DNA of 64,000 nt from CAYUNE01 sp964446115 (GTDB lineage: Bacteria > Desulfobacterota > Desulfobulbia > Desulfobulbales > Desulfobulbaceae): positions 44,199-108,198 of the forward strand of contig CAYUNE010000042.1 of NCBI GenBank assembly GCA_964446115.1. The letters run 5' to 3'. Every line of letters starts with the position of its first letter. The stretch's first letter is position 1. The position numbers and the translations under genes are program-made. The notes beneath the pieces were generated by a model. It saw nothing but the letters and a program-made list of their open reading frames with translations, was not told the DNA's origin and did not search any database. This document shows positions 16,570-25,287 of this stretch, in pieces.

Positions 16570-17610
16570 GTGAACAGGGACGGAACAGAGAGCGAAAAGA
16601 TCATCCTTGCCGGTGATATCGGGGCGACCAAGACCAATCTGGCCGTCTATCCGATGGCCGGACAGCGCCTTTCCGCGCTTCTTGAGAAAAAATACCGCAA
16701 CGCCGAGTTTGCTTCCCTTGGGGAAATAGTGGCCGATTTTCTGGCGCGCCTTGCTGAAACACCGGCAAGCTGTTGTTTCGGCATTGCCGGCCCGGTAACC
16801 GACGGCCGGGTGGCAATGACCAATCGGGACTGGGTTGTCGATGTCCGTCAGCTGAAGGCGGAATTCGGTTTTTCCCGGGTGGAGCTGATCAACGACCTGG
16901 CGGCCACGGCCCTGGGAACCACGGTTCTTGAGGAAGACGAGCTGTTGACGATCAATACCGGCCGTTCGCAGCCGGGGGGGAATATCGGCGTCATCGCTCC
17001 CGGCACCGGTCTGGGAGAGGCCTTTCTGACCAGCAGGAACGATGGCATCCGGGCCCATGCTTCCGAGGGTGGACATGCCTCGTTTGCCCCCCGCAACGAG
17101 CAGCAGGTGGCGCTCTGGCGGTATATGCGTCAGCAGTATGAACACGTCAGTTGCGAACTGGTCTGTTCGGGCCGGGCCCTGCCGGAGCTCTACGGTTTTC
17201 TCAGGGCGGGCGGAGCCTATGACGCCGAAAGGCTCGACAATGAGTTGGCACAGGCTGATTCGGCGGTTCCGCACATCATCAGCGCCGCCTTGAAATATGG
17301 AGAGTCACGCTCTCCGCATTATGAACTTGCCGGGGCCGTGGTGGAGCTTTTTCTCGATATTCTGGCCGCCGAGGCAGCCAATCTCGCCCTCAAGATCCTG
17401 GCCGTGGGCGGCATTTTCATCGGCGGCGGCATCATGCCGCGGATAGTGCCGCTGTTTGATGGGGCCCGGTTCATGGACATCTTCTGCCGCGGTGTCTATG
17501 CGGATCTGCTGTCGGCAATCCCCCTCCATATCATTGTCAATCCTAAAACCGCTCTTCTGGGGGCGGCGGTCAGGGCGGGATGGATTGATCAATCCGCTAT
17601 CTCTGCCTGA
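16570..17610 (+). CDS. glk: Glucokinase (Glk family)
   Basis: ATP-dependent phosphorylation of glucose. It has 346 residues, GTG start, two bases after aroA. Family motifs are the phosphate loop GDIGATKTNLAVY, FGIAGPVTDGRV with TNRDWVVD, the catalytic-Asp strand VELINDLAATALG, the sugar site GVIAPGTGLGEAF, and GGHASFAPR. This is the non-ROK bacterial glucokinase type. Its place at the end of a shikimate operon is unusual. Whether it serves glycogen or glucoside turnover, for example with the glycosidase-like gene at 50 kb, cannot be told. Confidence 0.93.
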   Translation: MNRDGTESEKIILAGDIGATKTNLAVYPMAGQRLSALLEKKYRNAEFASLGEIVADFLARLAETPASCCFGIAGPVTDGRVAMTNRDWVVDVRQLKAEFGFSRVELINDLAATALGTTVLEEDELLTINTGRSQPGGNIGVIAPGTGLGEAFLTSRNDGIRAHASEGGHASFAPRNEQQVALWRYMRQQYEHVSCELVCSGRALPELYGFLRAGGAYDAERLDNELAQADSAVPHIISAALKYGESRSPHYELAGAVVELFLDILAAEAANLALKILAVGGIFIGGGIMPRIVPLFDGARFMDIFCRGVYADLLSAIPLHIIVNPKTALLGAAVRAGWIDQSAISA

Positions 17611-17677
17611 TTGGTCCACCGGCTGCACAATTCATAACTGCGGAAGAGAAGAGTAAAGCTGTGTCGAGGAAGCCAAC

Positions 17678-18586
17678 ATGTCGCATGGAGCTGATACCGT
17701 AAAAAGTATTCTTTTCGCCCTGGGAGCCAATGTCGCCATTGCCCTGGCCAAGCTGGCGGCCGCACTTTTCACCGGCTCCGGGTCAATGACCGCCGAGGCC
17801 ATCCACTCCTTTGCCGACAGCGGCAACCAACTGCTGCTGCTGCTTGGACTCAAACACGCCAAGGGACCGCCGTCTCCTGATTTTCCGTTGGGCACGGGCA
17901 AGGCGATCTACTTCTGGTCCTTTATCGTGGCGCTCATCCTCTTCAGCATGGGCGGGCTTTTTTCCATCTACGAGGGGTTTCACAAGATCAGCCATCCCCA
18001 TGAACTCAGCTATCCCCTTGTGGCCGTTGCGGTGCTCGTTTTTTCCATTGGCGCCGAAGGCGTTTCCCTTTGGGGATGCCTGCGGGAAATCAACAAGGTC
18101 AGGCGGGGCAGGGGGCTTGTTCGCTGGTTCCGGGAGACCAGGCAGAGTGAGCTGCTGGTGGTTTTCGGTGAAGACATGGCTGCGATTCTCGGCCTCTGCT
18201 TTGCCCTGTCGGCGGTGATCGTCAGTATGATTACCGGCAATCCCTTTTATGATGCCCTTGGCAGTATCGTCATCGGGGTGCTGCTGGTGTTGATCGCCGT
18301 GATGGTGGGGGTCGAGGTGAAGTCCCTGCTCATCGGCCAGGGGGTGGCTCCGGATACAAGAAAGCGGATGCTCGATTTTCTGGAGCATCGTTCCGAGATC
18401 CACCATGTTTACAACCTGCTGACCCTGCAGCTCGGTGCCGATGTCATGGTGGCGGTCAAGGCGGCCATGGCCCCCGCCGGCTCGGAACAGGCCATGATTC
18501 TGGCAATTAACGAGTGCGAAAGGGCTTTCCGGAAGGAGTTTCCCCAGGTGCTCTGGCTTTTTTTTGAACCCGATCTTGAGGATTGA
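17678..18586 (+). CDS. Cation diffusion facilitator family transporter
   Basis: A 302-residue inner-membrane transporter with about six helices. The metal-site Asp and His residues of the CDF family are recognisable in EAIHSFADSGNQLL (helix II) and FGEDMAAILG (helix V). The FPLGTGKAIYFWSF segment resembles the ZnT9-like branch (pattern FxGxGxxxYxWP). A short cytoplasmic C-terminal domain follows. Zn2+ or another divalent ion is the likely substrate, by family. It lies 67 bases after glk and is followed by a strong terminator, so it probably closes the transcript. Confidence 0.9.
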   Translation: MSHGADTVKSILFALGANVAIALAKLAAALFTGSGSMTAEAIHSFADSGNQLLLLLGLKHAKGPPSPDFPLGTGKAIYFWSFIVALILFSMGGLFSIYEGFHKISHPHELSYPLVAVAVLVFSIGAEGVSLWGCLREINKVRRGRGLVRWFRETRQSELLVVFGEDMAAILGLCFALSAVIVSMITGNPFYDALGSIVIGVLLVLIAVMVGVEVKSLLIGQGVAPDTRKRMLDFLEHRSEIHHVYNLLTLQLGADVMVAVKAAMAPAGSEQAMILAINECERAFRKEFPQVLWLFFEPDLED

Positions 18587-18628
18587 ACCCTTTTCCATCC
18601 CCTTCCTTTTAGCTATCCCCATTTCCGG

Positions 18629-18656
18629 GGCACCACCTTGGTGCCGCTTTTTTTTC
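18629..18656 (+). terminator. Rho-independent terminator after the cation efflux gene
   Basis: GGCACCA (18629-18635) and TGGTGCC (18639-18645) form a perfect 7-bp stem with a 3-base loop. A run of eight T follows, starting two bases after the stem. It is 42 bases after the transporter stop and points in the right direction. Confidence 0.85.
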
Positions 18657-19013
18657 TCCCATCGCTCATGTTTTCCCGCTTTTGAGCCGAATCCCTTGTA
18701 GTTGCGTCTCTCTTTTTCCGGCGTTGCCGGTTTTTCGTTATTTTCATGTTTGGCGGAAAAACAGAGGGGGCCTCTCCTGTTATCCGGAAATATGATGCGA
18801 CCTTGTCGTCGCACATGGAAATTGATGTCATTTTCTGTTGAAAAAACAGAGTGTTACATCATGTTTTCGGTGCAGGCATATCCTTTGCAGTAAGCACGGA
18901 CAGGAAAGCAATGCATGCTGCTTGGGCTTACAGGCTTTTCACGGGGATGAATCCGCGTTTTTCCGTGAGGAGTCCCGGAAGAGAATATATCTGTTGATAG
19001 AGAGGAGGCTAAC
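18657..19013. other. Intergenic region before the c-haem protein gene
   Basis: About 350 bases without a convincing gene. A 6-bp hairpin TGCGAC/GTCGCA lies near 18796-18813. The right end has the GGAGG ribosome binding site for the next gene. A basic, low-complexity open frame on the minus strand (18613-18831) was considered and not accepted. The promoter for the next gene must lie here but no clear -35/-10 pair stands out. Confidence 0.4.
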
Positions 19014-19778
19014 ATGGGAAACAGTTCACGAATCAGAGACTTACTTGGATCAATCGGTCTCATCATCATTTTATTGATTGTGGCGTTGTTGATCAGTGGA
19101 GCAGGATATTTTTTCATCAAACAGCAGGCCATCGTCGACGCCAAGAGTAAGGCAGCCGCCCTGTTGCAGTACACCGAGGCCTCACGCCATTTTTTCTTAA
19201 AACATCAGAAACCTGCGGTTATTGAGCTCATGGAGTGCAAAAACCGCTTTTTCCCCGAGCTCATGCTCGGTTTCATGATTGATCGGGAAACCTGGAAGCT
19301 GGTCACCGAAGAGGAGCCCGGTTACCGCTATCATCAGGCCACTTTGAATCCCCTCAACGAAGAGGATCGGGCCGACACCGATGAGCTGCAGATCATCAGT
19401 GAATTCCGATCCGATGCCGAATTGAAAAAACTCGATGGCATTATAACCAAGAACGAGGAAGAATTTGTCTATGTTGCCTCGCCGGTCAAAGTCGAGCGCA
19501 AGTCCTGCCTGCAGTGTCACGGCAATCCGGACGATGCCCCGCGTTTCCAGGTCGAGGTGTATGGACAGGATCAGGGTTATGGCTGGAATCTGGATGAAAC
19601 CGTATCGGCGTCGGTGGTTTATGTGTCCCTGGAAGAGGCGCTGCAGCGTGCCAGGCGCAGAGGTATCTGGATTTTCTTCATCACCTTCGGCGGCTTTATC
19701 CTCACCCTGCCCTTCATGGGACTTTTCATCACCCATATCCTCAGCGAACCTGAAGATGTCGATTACCAGGTACTGTAG
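19014..19778 (+). CDS. Membrane-anchored c-type haem protein, DUF3365/Tll0287-like
   Basis: A 254-residue protein with an N-terminal membrane anchor (about residues 15-37), a periplasmic DUF3365/Tll0287-like domain and a second hydrophobic helix near 215-240. A single c-type haem site CLQCH lies at 165-169. Proteins of this family are the input domains of haem-based sensors, often fused to kinases or methyl-accepting domains; here the domain stands alone with only a short cytoplasmic tail. A GAGAGGAGG site precedes ATG 19014. It is followed after 51 bases by the TPR/OmpA gene, so the two may form an envelope-sensing or electron-transfer pair. The ligand or redox role is not established. Confidence 0.82.
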   Translation: MGNSSRIRDLLGSIGLIIILLIVALLISGAGYFFIKQQAIVDAKSKAAALLQYTEASRHFFLKHQKPAVIELMECKNRFFPELMLGFMIDRETWKLVTEEEPGYRYHQATLNPLNEEDRADTDELQIISEFRSDAELKKLDGIITKNEEEFVYVASPVKVERKSCLQCHGNPDDAPRFQVEVYGQDQGYGWNLDETVSASVVYVSLEEALQRARRRGIWIFFITFGGFILTLPFMGLFITHILSEPEDVDYQVL

Positions 19779-19829
19779 GATGAGACCACTGGGAAAAACG
19801 GAATCAATATCAACAAGGGAGAAACTCTC

Positions 19830-20990
19830 ATGAGACGATCAATGCGAAAGACAACAGCATGCCTCATCCTGCTGGGATTTTTCGGGCTTGGCACGCCGCT
19901 GGTGCATGCCGCCCGGGACTGCCAGACGGTGAGAAATGATCTCGGCAAGCTCAAAGGCCTGATCGAGAGAAAGAACTATCTCGATGTGGCTGTCAGTATC
20001 TGTCCAGACGATCCGGTTATCGCCTATTACTACGCCTATAACTTCGACCGGCGTCAGCAGTTCGACAAGGCCCTGGAACTGTATAAGAAGGCAGCGGAGT
20101 TGAACCAGCACTATGCCAAACCTTACTTTGGTATGGGTGATGTCTACCTCATCAAGGGACAACTCGACGAGGCGATCAAGGCATATGAAAAGGGTTTGGT
20201 GATTGATCCCAAGAACAGCTGGGCCAAGAAACAGCTGGAGGAAATCCGTCGGCTGGCCGGCTCCAGCAAAGCCCCTGAGAGGCCGGAGACGGTGGCCGAG
20301 GTCGCGGAGAAGGAGGTGAAGACCGAATCCGAGGTTCCCGCAATCCTGCCGGAGCAGGAAATCCCATCAATTACCCGTATCGATCTTTCCGATCTTGCGG
20401 AAATAGCCGAGGACGGCAGCGCGCAACCGCAGGAGAGCGGAGAGTTGGATGAGGAGGAAAAGACAGCGGCGATTCTGGCCAAGTCCGAATTTGTCTCGGA
20501 GAAAGACAGGAAGAGTACCGGCCCGGTGATCTGCAAAACCGACCTCTCCAAGCTTCCCGAAGGCAAGGAGAAAAAGGCGGAGACGATCACCACCCCGGCG
20601 GAGAGCGGCAGCGATGAACCGGTGATTCCCGATAACAGGCTGAAGACCCATTTCATGGTTCATTTTGCCGCCGATTCCTCCATGCTCACCGATGAGGCCA
20701 AGCAGATTCTTGATAGCGAGGTGTGCAAGGTCATGCAGCATCCGGCGATGAAAAACGCGATTTTCAAGATTTCCGGATATGCGGATTCCGCCGGCAGTTT
20801 TGACCTCAACATGAGCGTTTCCCGGTTCCGGGCCTATGTGGTAAAGAATTACCTTATGACCCACTGCAACATTCCCGAGGAAAGGCTCTATCTGCTCTAT
20901 TTCGGCGAGACCAACCTGCTGGTGCCGGATACCACGCCGGAGAACCGGTATATGAATCGTCGCGTGGAAATAGATCTGCTCAAGGAATAA
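19830..20990 (+). CDS. TPR and OmpA-domain periplasmic/outer-membrane protein
   Basis: A 386-residue exported protein. The signal peptide is residues 1-28 (a hydrophobic core, then VHAA). A tetratricopeptide region covers about 65-135 (repeats AYYYAYNFDRRQQFDKALEL and GMGDVYLIKGQLDEAIKAYE). An acidic, charged linker runs from 140 to 245, and a C-terminal OmpA-like peptidoglycan-binding domain from about 265 (HFAADSSMLTDEAKQIL, TPENRYMNRRVEI). Such proteins tether complexes to the wall. GGGAGAA lies seven bases before ATG 19830. It is probably co-transcribed with the c-haem gene. Confidence 0.87.
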   Translation: MRRSMRKTTACLILLGFFGLGTPLVHAARDCQTVRNDLGKLKGLIERKNYLDVAVSICPDDPVIAYYYAYNFDRRQQFDKALELYKKAAELNQHYAKPYFGMGDVYLIKGQLDEAIKAYEKGLVIDPKNSWAKKQLEEIRRLAGSSKAPERPETVAEVAEKEVKTESEVPAILPEQEIPSITRIDLSDLAEIAEDGSAQPQESGELDEEEKTAAILAKSEFVSEKDRKSTGPVICKTDLSKLPEGKEKKAETITTPAESGSDEPVIPDNRLKTHFMVHFAADSSMLTDEAKQILDSEVCKVMQHPAMKNAIFKISGYADSAGSFDLNMSVSRFRAYVVKNYLMTHCNIPEERLYLLYFGETNLLVPDTTPENRYMNRRVEIDLLKE

Positions 20991-21082
20991 AAAACATCTC
21001 CAGGGCAGGGAGCGGCACTCGCGGAAGAAGAAGACCTGAAATTCGCCGTTCCCCGCCCACCTCCTCTTCTTTACTGTTCCAC

Positions 21083-22924
21083 TTAAGGAGTTGCATCGGG
21101 CAGTATCCTGATGGCACCCTTGTCGGCCGAGGCGGCAAAGTGGGCGTAGGCCCGCAGAGTCGCAGGTATCTCCCTTGCGCGGTCCGGAGTGAAAGCCTCC
21201 GGGCCGCGTTTTTCTTCCAGGCGTCGCCGTTTTTCTAGTTCACCTCCGCTCAATCTGACCTCAATGGATCTGGCCGGGATGTCGATATCGATGCGATCTC
21301 CGTCCCGCAGCAGGGCAATGGCGCCGCCACCGGCCGCTTCCGGAGAGACATGACCGATGGACAATCCGGAGGTGCCGCCGGAAAAGCGCCCATCGGTGAT
21401 CAGGGCGCACTCCTTTCCCAGATGCCGGGATTTAAGGTAGGAAGTGGGGTAGAGCATTTCCTGCATTCCGGGTCCGCCCTTGGGTCCTTCATAGAGAATG
21501 CAGACCACGTCTCCGGCCTTGACCGTGCCATCGAGAATTCCCGTACAGGCGTCTTCCTGGGAGTGAAAGACCCGGGCCCGGCCGGAAAAGCGGAAGATGT
21601 CGGCATCCACCCCGGCGGTTTTGACGATACAGCCGTTTTCCGCGATGTTGCCGTACAGGACGGCCAGGCCGCCGTCGCGATTATAACAGTGGTCGATATC
21701 CCGGATGCAGCCCCGGGCACGATCCAGATCCGGTTCCTCATACATGGTTGTCCGCGTACCCAGCTCCAGGTTCCTGCCGTTACGGCTCGGAGCGCTTAAA
21801 AAGAGGTCGCGAGCCGCCTTGGTTGCCGTATCCCGAGCAATGTCGAATTGGTCCAGGGCCTGGGACAGGGTCAAACCGTCCACCCGGGCAACCGAGGTGT
21901 CGATCAGGCCGCCACGATCCAGTTCGCCGAGAATACCGAGGATGCCGCCGGCGCGGTTGACATCCTCCACATGGTAATCGGAGCTGGGCGCCACCTTGCA
22001 GAGGTTGGGAATTTTTCTGGAAAGGCGATCGATGTCATCCATGGTGAAATCGACACCGGCCTCATTGGCAACGGCCAGCAGGTGCAGGACGGTGTTGGTG
22101 GAGCCGCCCATGGCGATATCCAGGGCCATGGCGTTTTCAAAGGCCGCTTTGGTGGCAATACCCCGGGGCAGCACCGTTTCATCTTCTTTCTCATACCAGG
22201 CCGTGGTCATCTCGACTATTCTGGAGGCTGCCTGTTCAAAGAGCAGAAGTCTGTTGGCGTGGGTGGCCACCACCGTCCCGTTGCCGGGCAGGGCCAATCC
22301 CAGGGCCTCGTTCAGGCAGTTCATGGAGTTGGCGGTGAACATTCCCGAACAGGAGCCACAGGTGGGACAGGCGCAGCGTTCGATGGCATCGATCTCCTCG
22401 TCGCTTACGTTTTCATCCCCGGCAAGGACCATGGCATCGACGAGATCATAGGTCTTGCCGCCGGTTATTCCCGCCTCCATGGGGCCTCCTGAAACAAAGA
22501 CGGAGGGGATGTTGAGCCGCATGGCCGCCATCAGCATGCCCGGAGTGATTTTATCACAGTTGGAGATACAGACCATGGCATCCACCTTGTGGGCGTTGCA
22601 CATGTATTCGACGCTGTCGGCGATCAACTCCCGGGACGGCAGGGAGTAGAGCATGCCGTCATGGCCCATGGCAATGCCGTCATCAATGGCGATGGTGTTG
22701 AATTCGGCGGCAAAACAGCCGTGGGCCTCAATGAGTTTTTTAACCCGTTGGCCGATATCGTGCAGATGGACATGGCCGGGAACGAACTGGGTAAACGAGT
22801 TGACAACGGCGATGACCGGACGGCCGATCATCTCTTCCCGCATTCCGTTGGCCCGCCAGAGCGCCCGGGCGCCGGCCATGCGTCTGCCTTGGGTGGTTGT
22901 CGCGCTGCGTAATGCTATGGTCAT
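21083..22924 (-). CDS. ilvD: Dihydroxy-acid dehydratase
   Basis: Iron-sulfur dehydratase making the 2-keto acids of valine and isoleucine, also needed for leucine and pantothenate. At 613 residues it matches E. coli IlvD. Cluster and active-site motifs are CISNCDKITPGMLMA and CACPTCGSCSGMFTANSMN. The C-terminal GPKGGPGMQEML and GRFSGGTSGLSIGH are also diagnostic. An excellent AAGGAGG lies six bases before ATG 22924. No other branched-chain gene is adjacent. The 227 bases upstream, shared with the divergent PilT-like gene, show no T-box or leader peptide that I can recognise. Confidence 0.98.
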   Translation of the reverse strand: MTIALRSATTTQGRRMAGARALWRANGMREEMIGRPVIAVVNSFTQFVPGHVHLHDIGQRVKKLIEAHGCFAAEFNTIAIDDGIAMGHDGMLYSLPSRELIADSVEYMCNAHKVDAMVCISNCDKITPGMLMAAMRLNIPSVFVSGGPMEAGITGGKTYDLVDAMVLAGDENVSDEEIDAIERCACPTCGSCSGMFTANSMNCLNEALGLALPGNGTVVATHANRLLLFEQAASRIVEMTTAWYEKEDETVLPRGIATKAAFENAMALDIAMGGSTNTVLHLLAVANEAGVDFTMDDIDRLSRKIPNLCKVAPSSDYHVEDVNRAGGILGILGELDRGGLIDTSVARVDGLTLSQALDQFDIARDTATKAARDLFLSAPSRNGRNLELGTRTTMYEEPDLDRARGCIRDIDHCYNRDGGLAVLYGNIAENGCIVKTAGVDADIFRFSGRARVFHSQEDACTGILDGTVKAGDVVCILYEGPKGGPGMQEMLYPTSYLKSRHLGKECALITDGRFSGGTSGLSIGHVSPEAAGGGAIALLRDGDRIDIDIPARSIEVRLSGGELEKRRRLEEKRGPEAFTPDRAREIPATLRAYAHFAASADKGAIRILPDATP

Positions 22925-23017
22925 GGTACCTCCTTGACTTTGAGATTCGACAGGGTTGCTCTCACGGAAAGTGATTGCGTCAATATCCTGGAATCAATAT
23001 ATTTTTCTTCTTGAGTA

Positions 23018-23060
23018 CCGGTTTGATCGTTTGACAAACCGGCGTGAGTGATGACATACT
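23018..23060 (+). promoter_or_regulatory. Promoter with overlapping inverted repeat before the PilT-like gene
   Basis: CCGGTTT (23018-23024) and AAACCGG (23036-23042) form a perfect inverted repeat that brackets a TTGACA -35 box (23031-23036). A weak -10, CATACT (23055-23060), follows at 18 bases. The geometry suggests a repressor operator on the promoter, but no cognate regulator is identified. Confidence 0.4.
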
Positions 23061-23151
23061 ACATATTATGAAAAAATCGATTTTTTTCTTGTACTTTTTC
23101 CAGTAAGCGGGAAAAAAGGAAAAGACATTCCCAAGACAGACAGGTGCGAAT

Positions 23152-24324
23152 ATGCGACAACAGGAAGTGGATTACTGGATTACTGCAATGCTGAGATCCC
23201 GCCGCCGGGTGTCCGATCTCAATATTACCGCGGGCAAACCTTTACAGGTTGAAAGCGACGGCGTGCTGGTTCCGGTGGAGGTGGAGCCGCCGGTTACCGA
23301 GCTCACACCGTTTCAGACCGAAGTGTTCGCCCTGAACCTCATCGGTTCCAACCCCCGCCTGCTCCGCGATCTGGCTGTCAAGGGATCCTGTGACCTCTCC
23401 TACACCCTGGGCGACGAGGCCCGTTTTCGGGTGAATATCTTTCAGCAGAAAGGCCACTATTCCACGGTGCTCAGGAAACTCGAGACCGAAATTCCCACCA
23501 TTTCCGATTACGGCTTTCCCGCGGCCTTTAGCAGAATGGCCGATGAGGCAAACGGCCTCATCCTTTTCACCGGGGCCACCGGGTCGGGAAAGACCACCAG
23601 CATGGCGGCCATCCTCAACGAAATCAACAGGGAAAAATCCGTCCATATCGTCACCCTGGAAGATCCCATCGAGTATATTCATCCGCACAAAAAGGCCACC
23701 TTTAACCAGAGGGAACTGGGTAACGACTTTGCTGAATTTGCTAGCGGGTTGCGGGCCGCCCTGCGCCAGGCACCCAAGGTCATCCTGGTGGGCGAGATCC
23801 GCGACCGCGAGACCATGGAAACCGTTCTCACCGCCGCCGAGACCGGACATCTGGTCTTCAGCACCCTGCACACCATTGACGCCGGCCAGACGATCAACCG
23901 TATCCTCGGTATGTTCGAGATCGAGGAACAACCGCATATCCGCAGCCGGCTGGTGGACTCGATCCGCTGGATCGTCAGTCAGCGGCTGCTTCCCAAAATC
24001 GGTGGCGGCAGGGTGGCTGCCATGGAGATCCTCTGCACCAATCTCCAGGTCAAGGCGTTGATTCTCGACGGTGAAACTGAGGAACGAACCTTCTACCAGG
24101 TGCTGAAGTCCGGTACGGCCTACGATATGAGGACCTTTGATCAGCATTTGCTGCAGCTTTTTGAACAGGGGTTGATCACGGAAAAATCGGCTGTTGCCTA
24201 TGCCTCCCACCGCAGCGAAATCAACCGCGGTCTTGACGCCGTCAAGGCGGCGCGGGGTGAAAGAACCTCCGATATCGACGAGTTGTCCATGGACCGGGAA
24301 AGCGAAGAGCCGGATTTTTTCTGA
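23152..24324 (+). CDS. PilT/PilU-type pilus retraction ATPase
   Basis: Hexameric AAA-like ATPase of the GspE/PilT family, expected to power type IV pilus retraction at the inner membrane. It has 390 residues. Walker A is GATGSGKTTS (about 140-149), the Asp box VHIVTLEDPIEY, Walker B VILVGEIRD (about 210-218), and the His box HLVFSTLHT. The canonical PilT C-terminal AIRNLIREGK motif is not seen; the matching region is ALILDGETEERTFYQVL, so it may be a PilU-like or divergent paralogue. Upstream lies a promoter with an inverted repeat, downstream a zinc-ribbon/receiver-like gene 78 bases away. Confidence 0.88.
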   Translation: MRQQEVDYWITAMLRSRRRVSDLNITAGKPLQVESDGVLVPVEVEPPVTELTPFQTEVFALNLIGSNPRLLRDLAVKGSCDLSYTLGDEARFRVNIFQQKGHYSTVLRKLETEIPTISDYGFPAAFSRMADEANGLILFTGATGSGKTTSMAAILNEINREKSVHIVTLEDPIEYIHPHKKATFNQRELGNDFAEFASGLRAALRQAPKVILVGEIRDRETMETVLTAAETGHLVFSTLHTIDAGQTINRILGMFEIEEQPHIRSRLVDSIRWIVSQRLLPKIGGGRVAAMEILCTNLQVKALILDGETEERTFYQVLKSGTAYDMRTFDQHLLQLFEQGLITEKSAVAYASHRSEINRGLDAVKAARGERTSDIDELSMDRESEEPDFF

Positions 24325-24402
24325 AAAGTGCGGAGAGACACCCGGTAATCGACCGTGTCGGGATATGGTCCCGCTATCCGAGAAAAGAACAGAGAGCACG
24401 AT

Positions 24403-25119
24403 ATGCAAATGAACTGTCCCCACTGCCGCGAGGAAGTTGTTCTGACCGGCAAGCAGACCGAAAAAATCCGTAAAGCGCTTGGCGCTTTGCCGCCGGGCAA
24501 GAAACTTACCCTGACCTGCCGGCATTGCCGCCGGCGCATGGCCCTTGATCGCAATGGCAAGATCGATAGCAGTGCCCTGAAAACCGACCCGGACGGGCAA
24601 GATGGAAAAGCGGCCGTCAAACCGCCGGCGCCCCCGGATACGGACTGGATCAACGATGACTCCTTTACCGAGGAGGAAAAGATGGAGGAAGTGCCCATGG
24701 CCCTCATCCTCCATCCCTCACCGCCGCACCGGCAGAACCTGGTGCGGGTTCTGGAACAGATGGGCTACCGGGTGTTTTCTTCTGCGGGTGTCGAGGATGC
24801 CCTGGAAAAACTGAATTTTATCAATTTCGCCTGTATCGTCCTGCACAGCAGGTTTGCGGGCAAGGGGCTCAGGGATAACGGATTCCACCAGGCCATGCGG
24901 CGCATGCCCATGTCCCGGCGGCGATATATCTTCTATATCCTCCTGGGACCGGAACTTCATACCCTCTATGATTTGCAGGCCCTGGCATACAGTGCGAATC
25001 TGACGGTCAACGACCGAGATTTCGACCAGTTCGGCCTGGTGATGCGCAAGGCAATACCCGCCTATGAAGAGCTGTTTGCCCCCATCATGGAAGAGCTTGG
25101 TGTTCACGGCAGAAAATAG
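24403..25119 (+). CDS. Zinc-ribbon protein with degenerate receiver-like domain
   Basis: From ATG 24403 the product has 238 residues (an in-frame start at 24355 is possible but lacks a better site). The N-terminus is a zinc ribbon (CPHC at residues 4-7 and CRHC about 45-48). A charged linker follows, then a C-terminal domain resembling a response-regulator receiver (MALILHPSPPHRQNLVRVLE, then YRVFSSAGVEDALEKL). The phosphoacceptor Asp is not obvious: the expected strand reads FACIVLHSRF. It is likely co-transcribed with the PilT-like ATPase and may be a pilus regulator that does not depend on phosphorylation. The function is unassigned. Confidence 0.75.
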   Translation: MQMNCPHCREEVVLTGKQTEKIRKALGALPPGKKLTLTCRHCRRRMALDRNGKIDSSALKTDPDGQDGKAAVKPPAPPDTDWINDDSFTEEEKMEEVPMALILHPSPPHRQNLVRVLEQMGYRVFSSAGVEDALEKLNFINFACIVLHSRFAGKGLRDNGFHQAMRRMPMSRRRYIFYILLGPELHTLYDLQALAYSANLTVNDRDFDQFGLVMRKAIPAYEELFAPIMEELGVHGRK

Positions 25120-25287
25120 TTTTTTGCTGAGGAAAATGTTGTCTTTCCAATCTGATTCTGGTAACACTTAATAATTTAAGGTGCTTTCTCGTTCAGGTCC
25201 CGGCGTTGAGCGGGAAAAGCGTATGATTAACCATAGATAGAAAGTGGCCGGTTGCAGGCCGACCGGAGCCGTAAGGAACACAAACCC

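Noticed and set aside
18613..18831. Minus-strand open frame of 72 codons, Lys/Arg-rich, in the gap after the cation efflux gene
   Set aside because: No ribosome site, low-complexity composition, no known family, and its 3' part is the plus-strand terminator hairpin read backwards.
22925..23151. T-box or leader-peptide attenuator for ilvD
   Set aside because: No T-box-like sequence and no short ORF rich in branched-chain codons was found upstream of ilvD.
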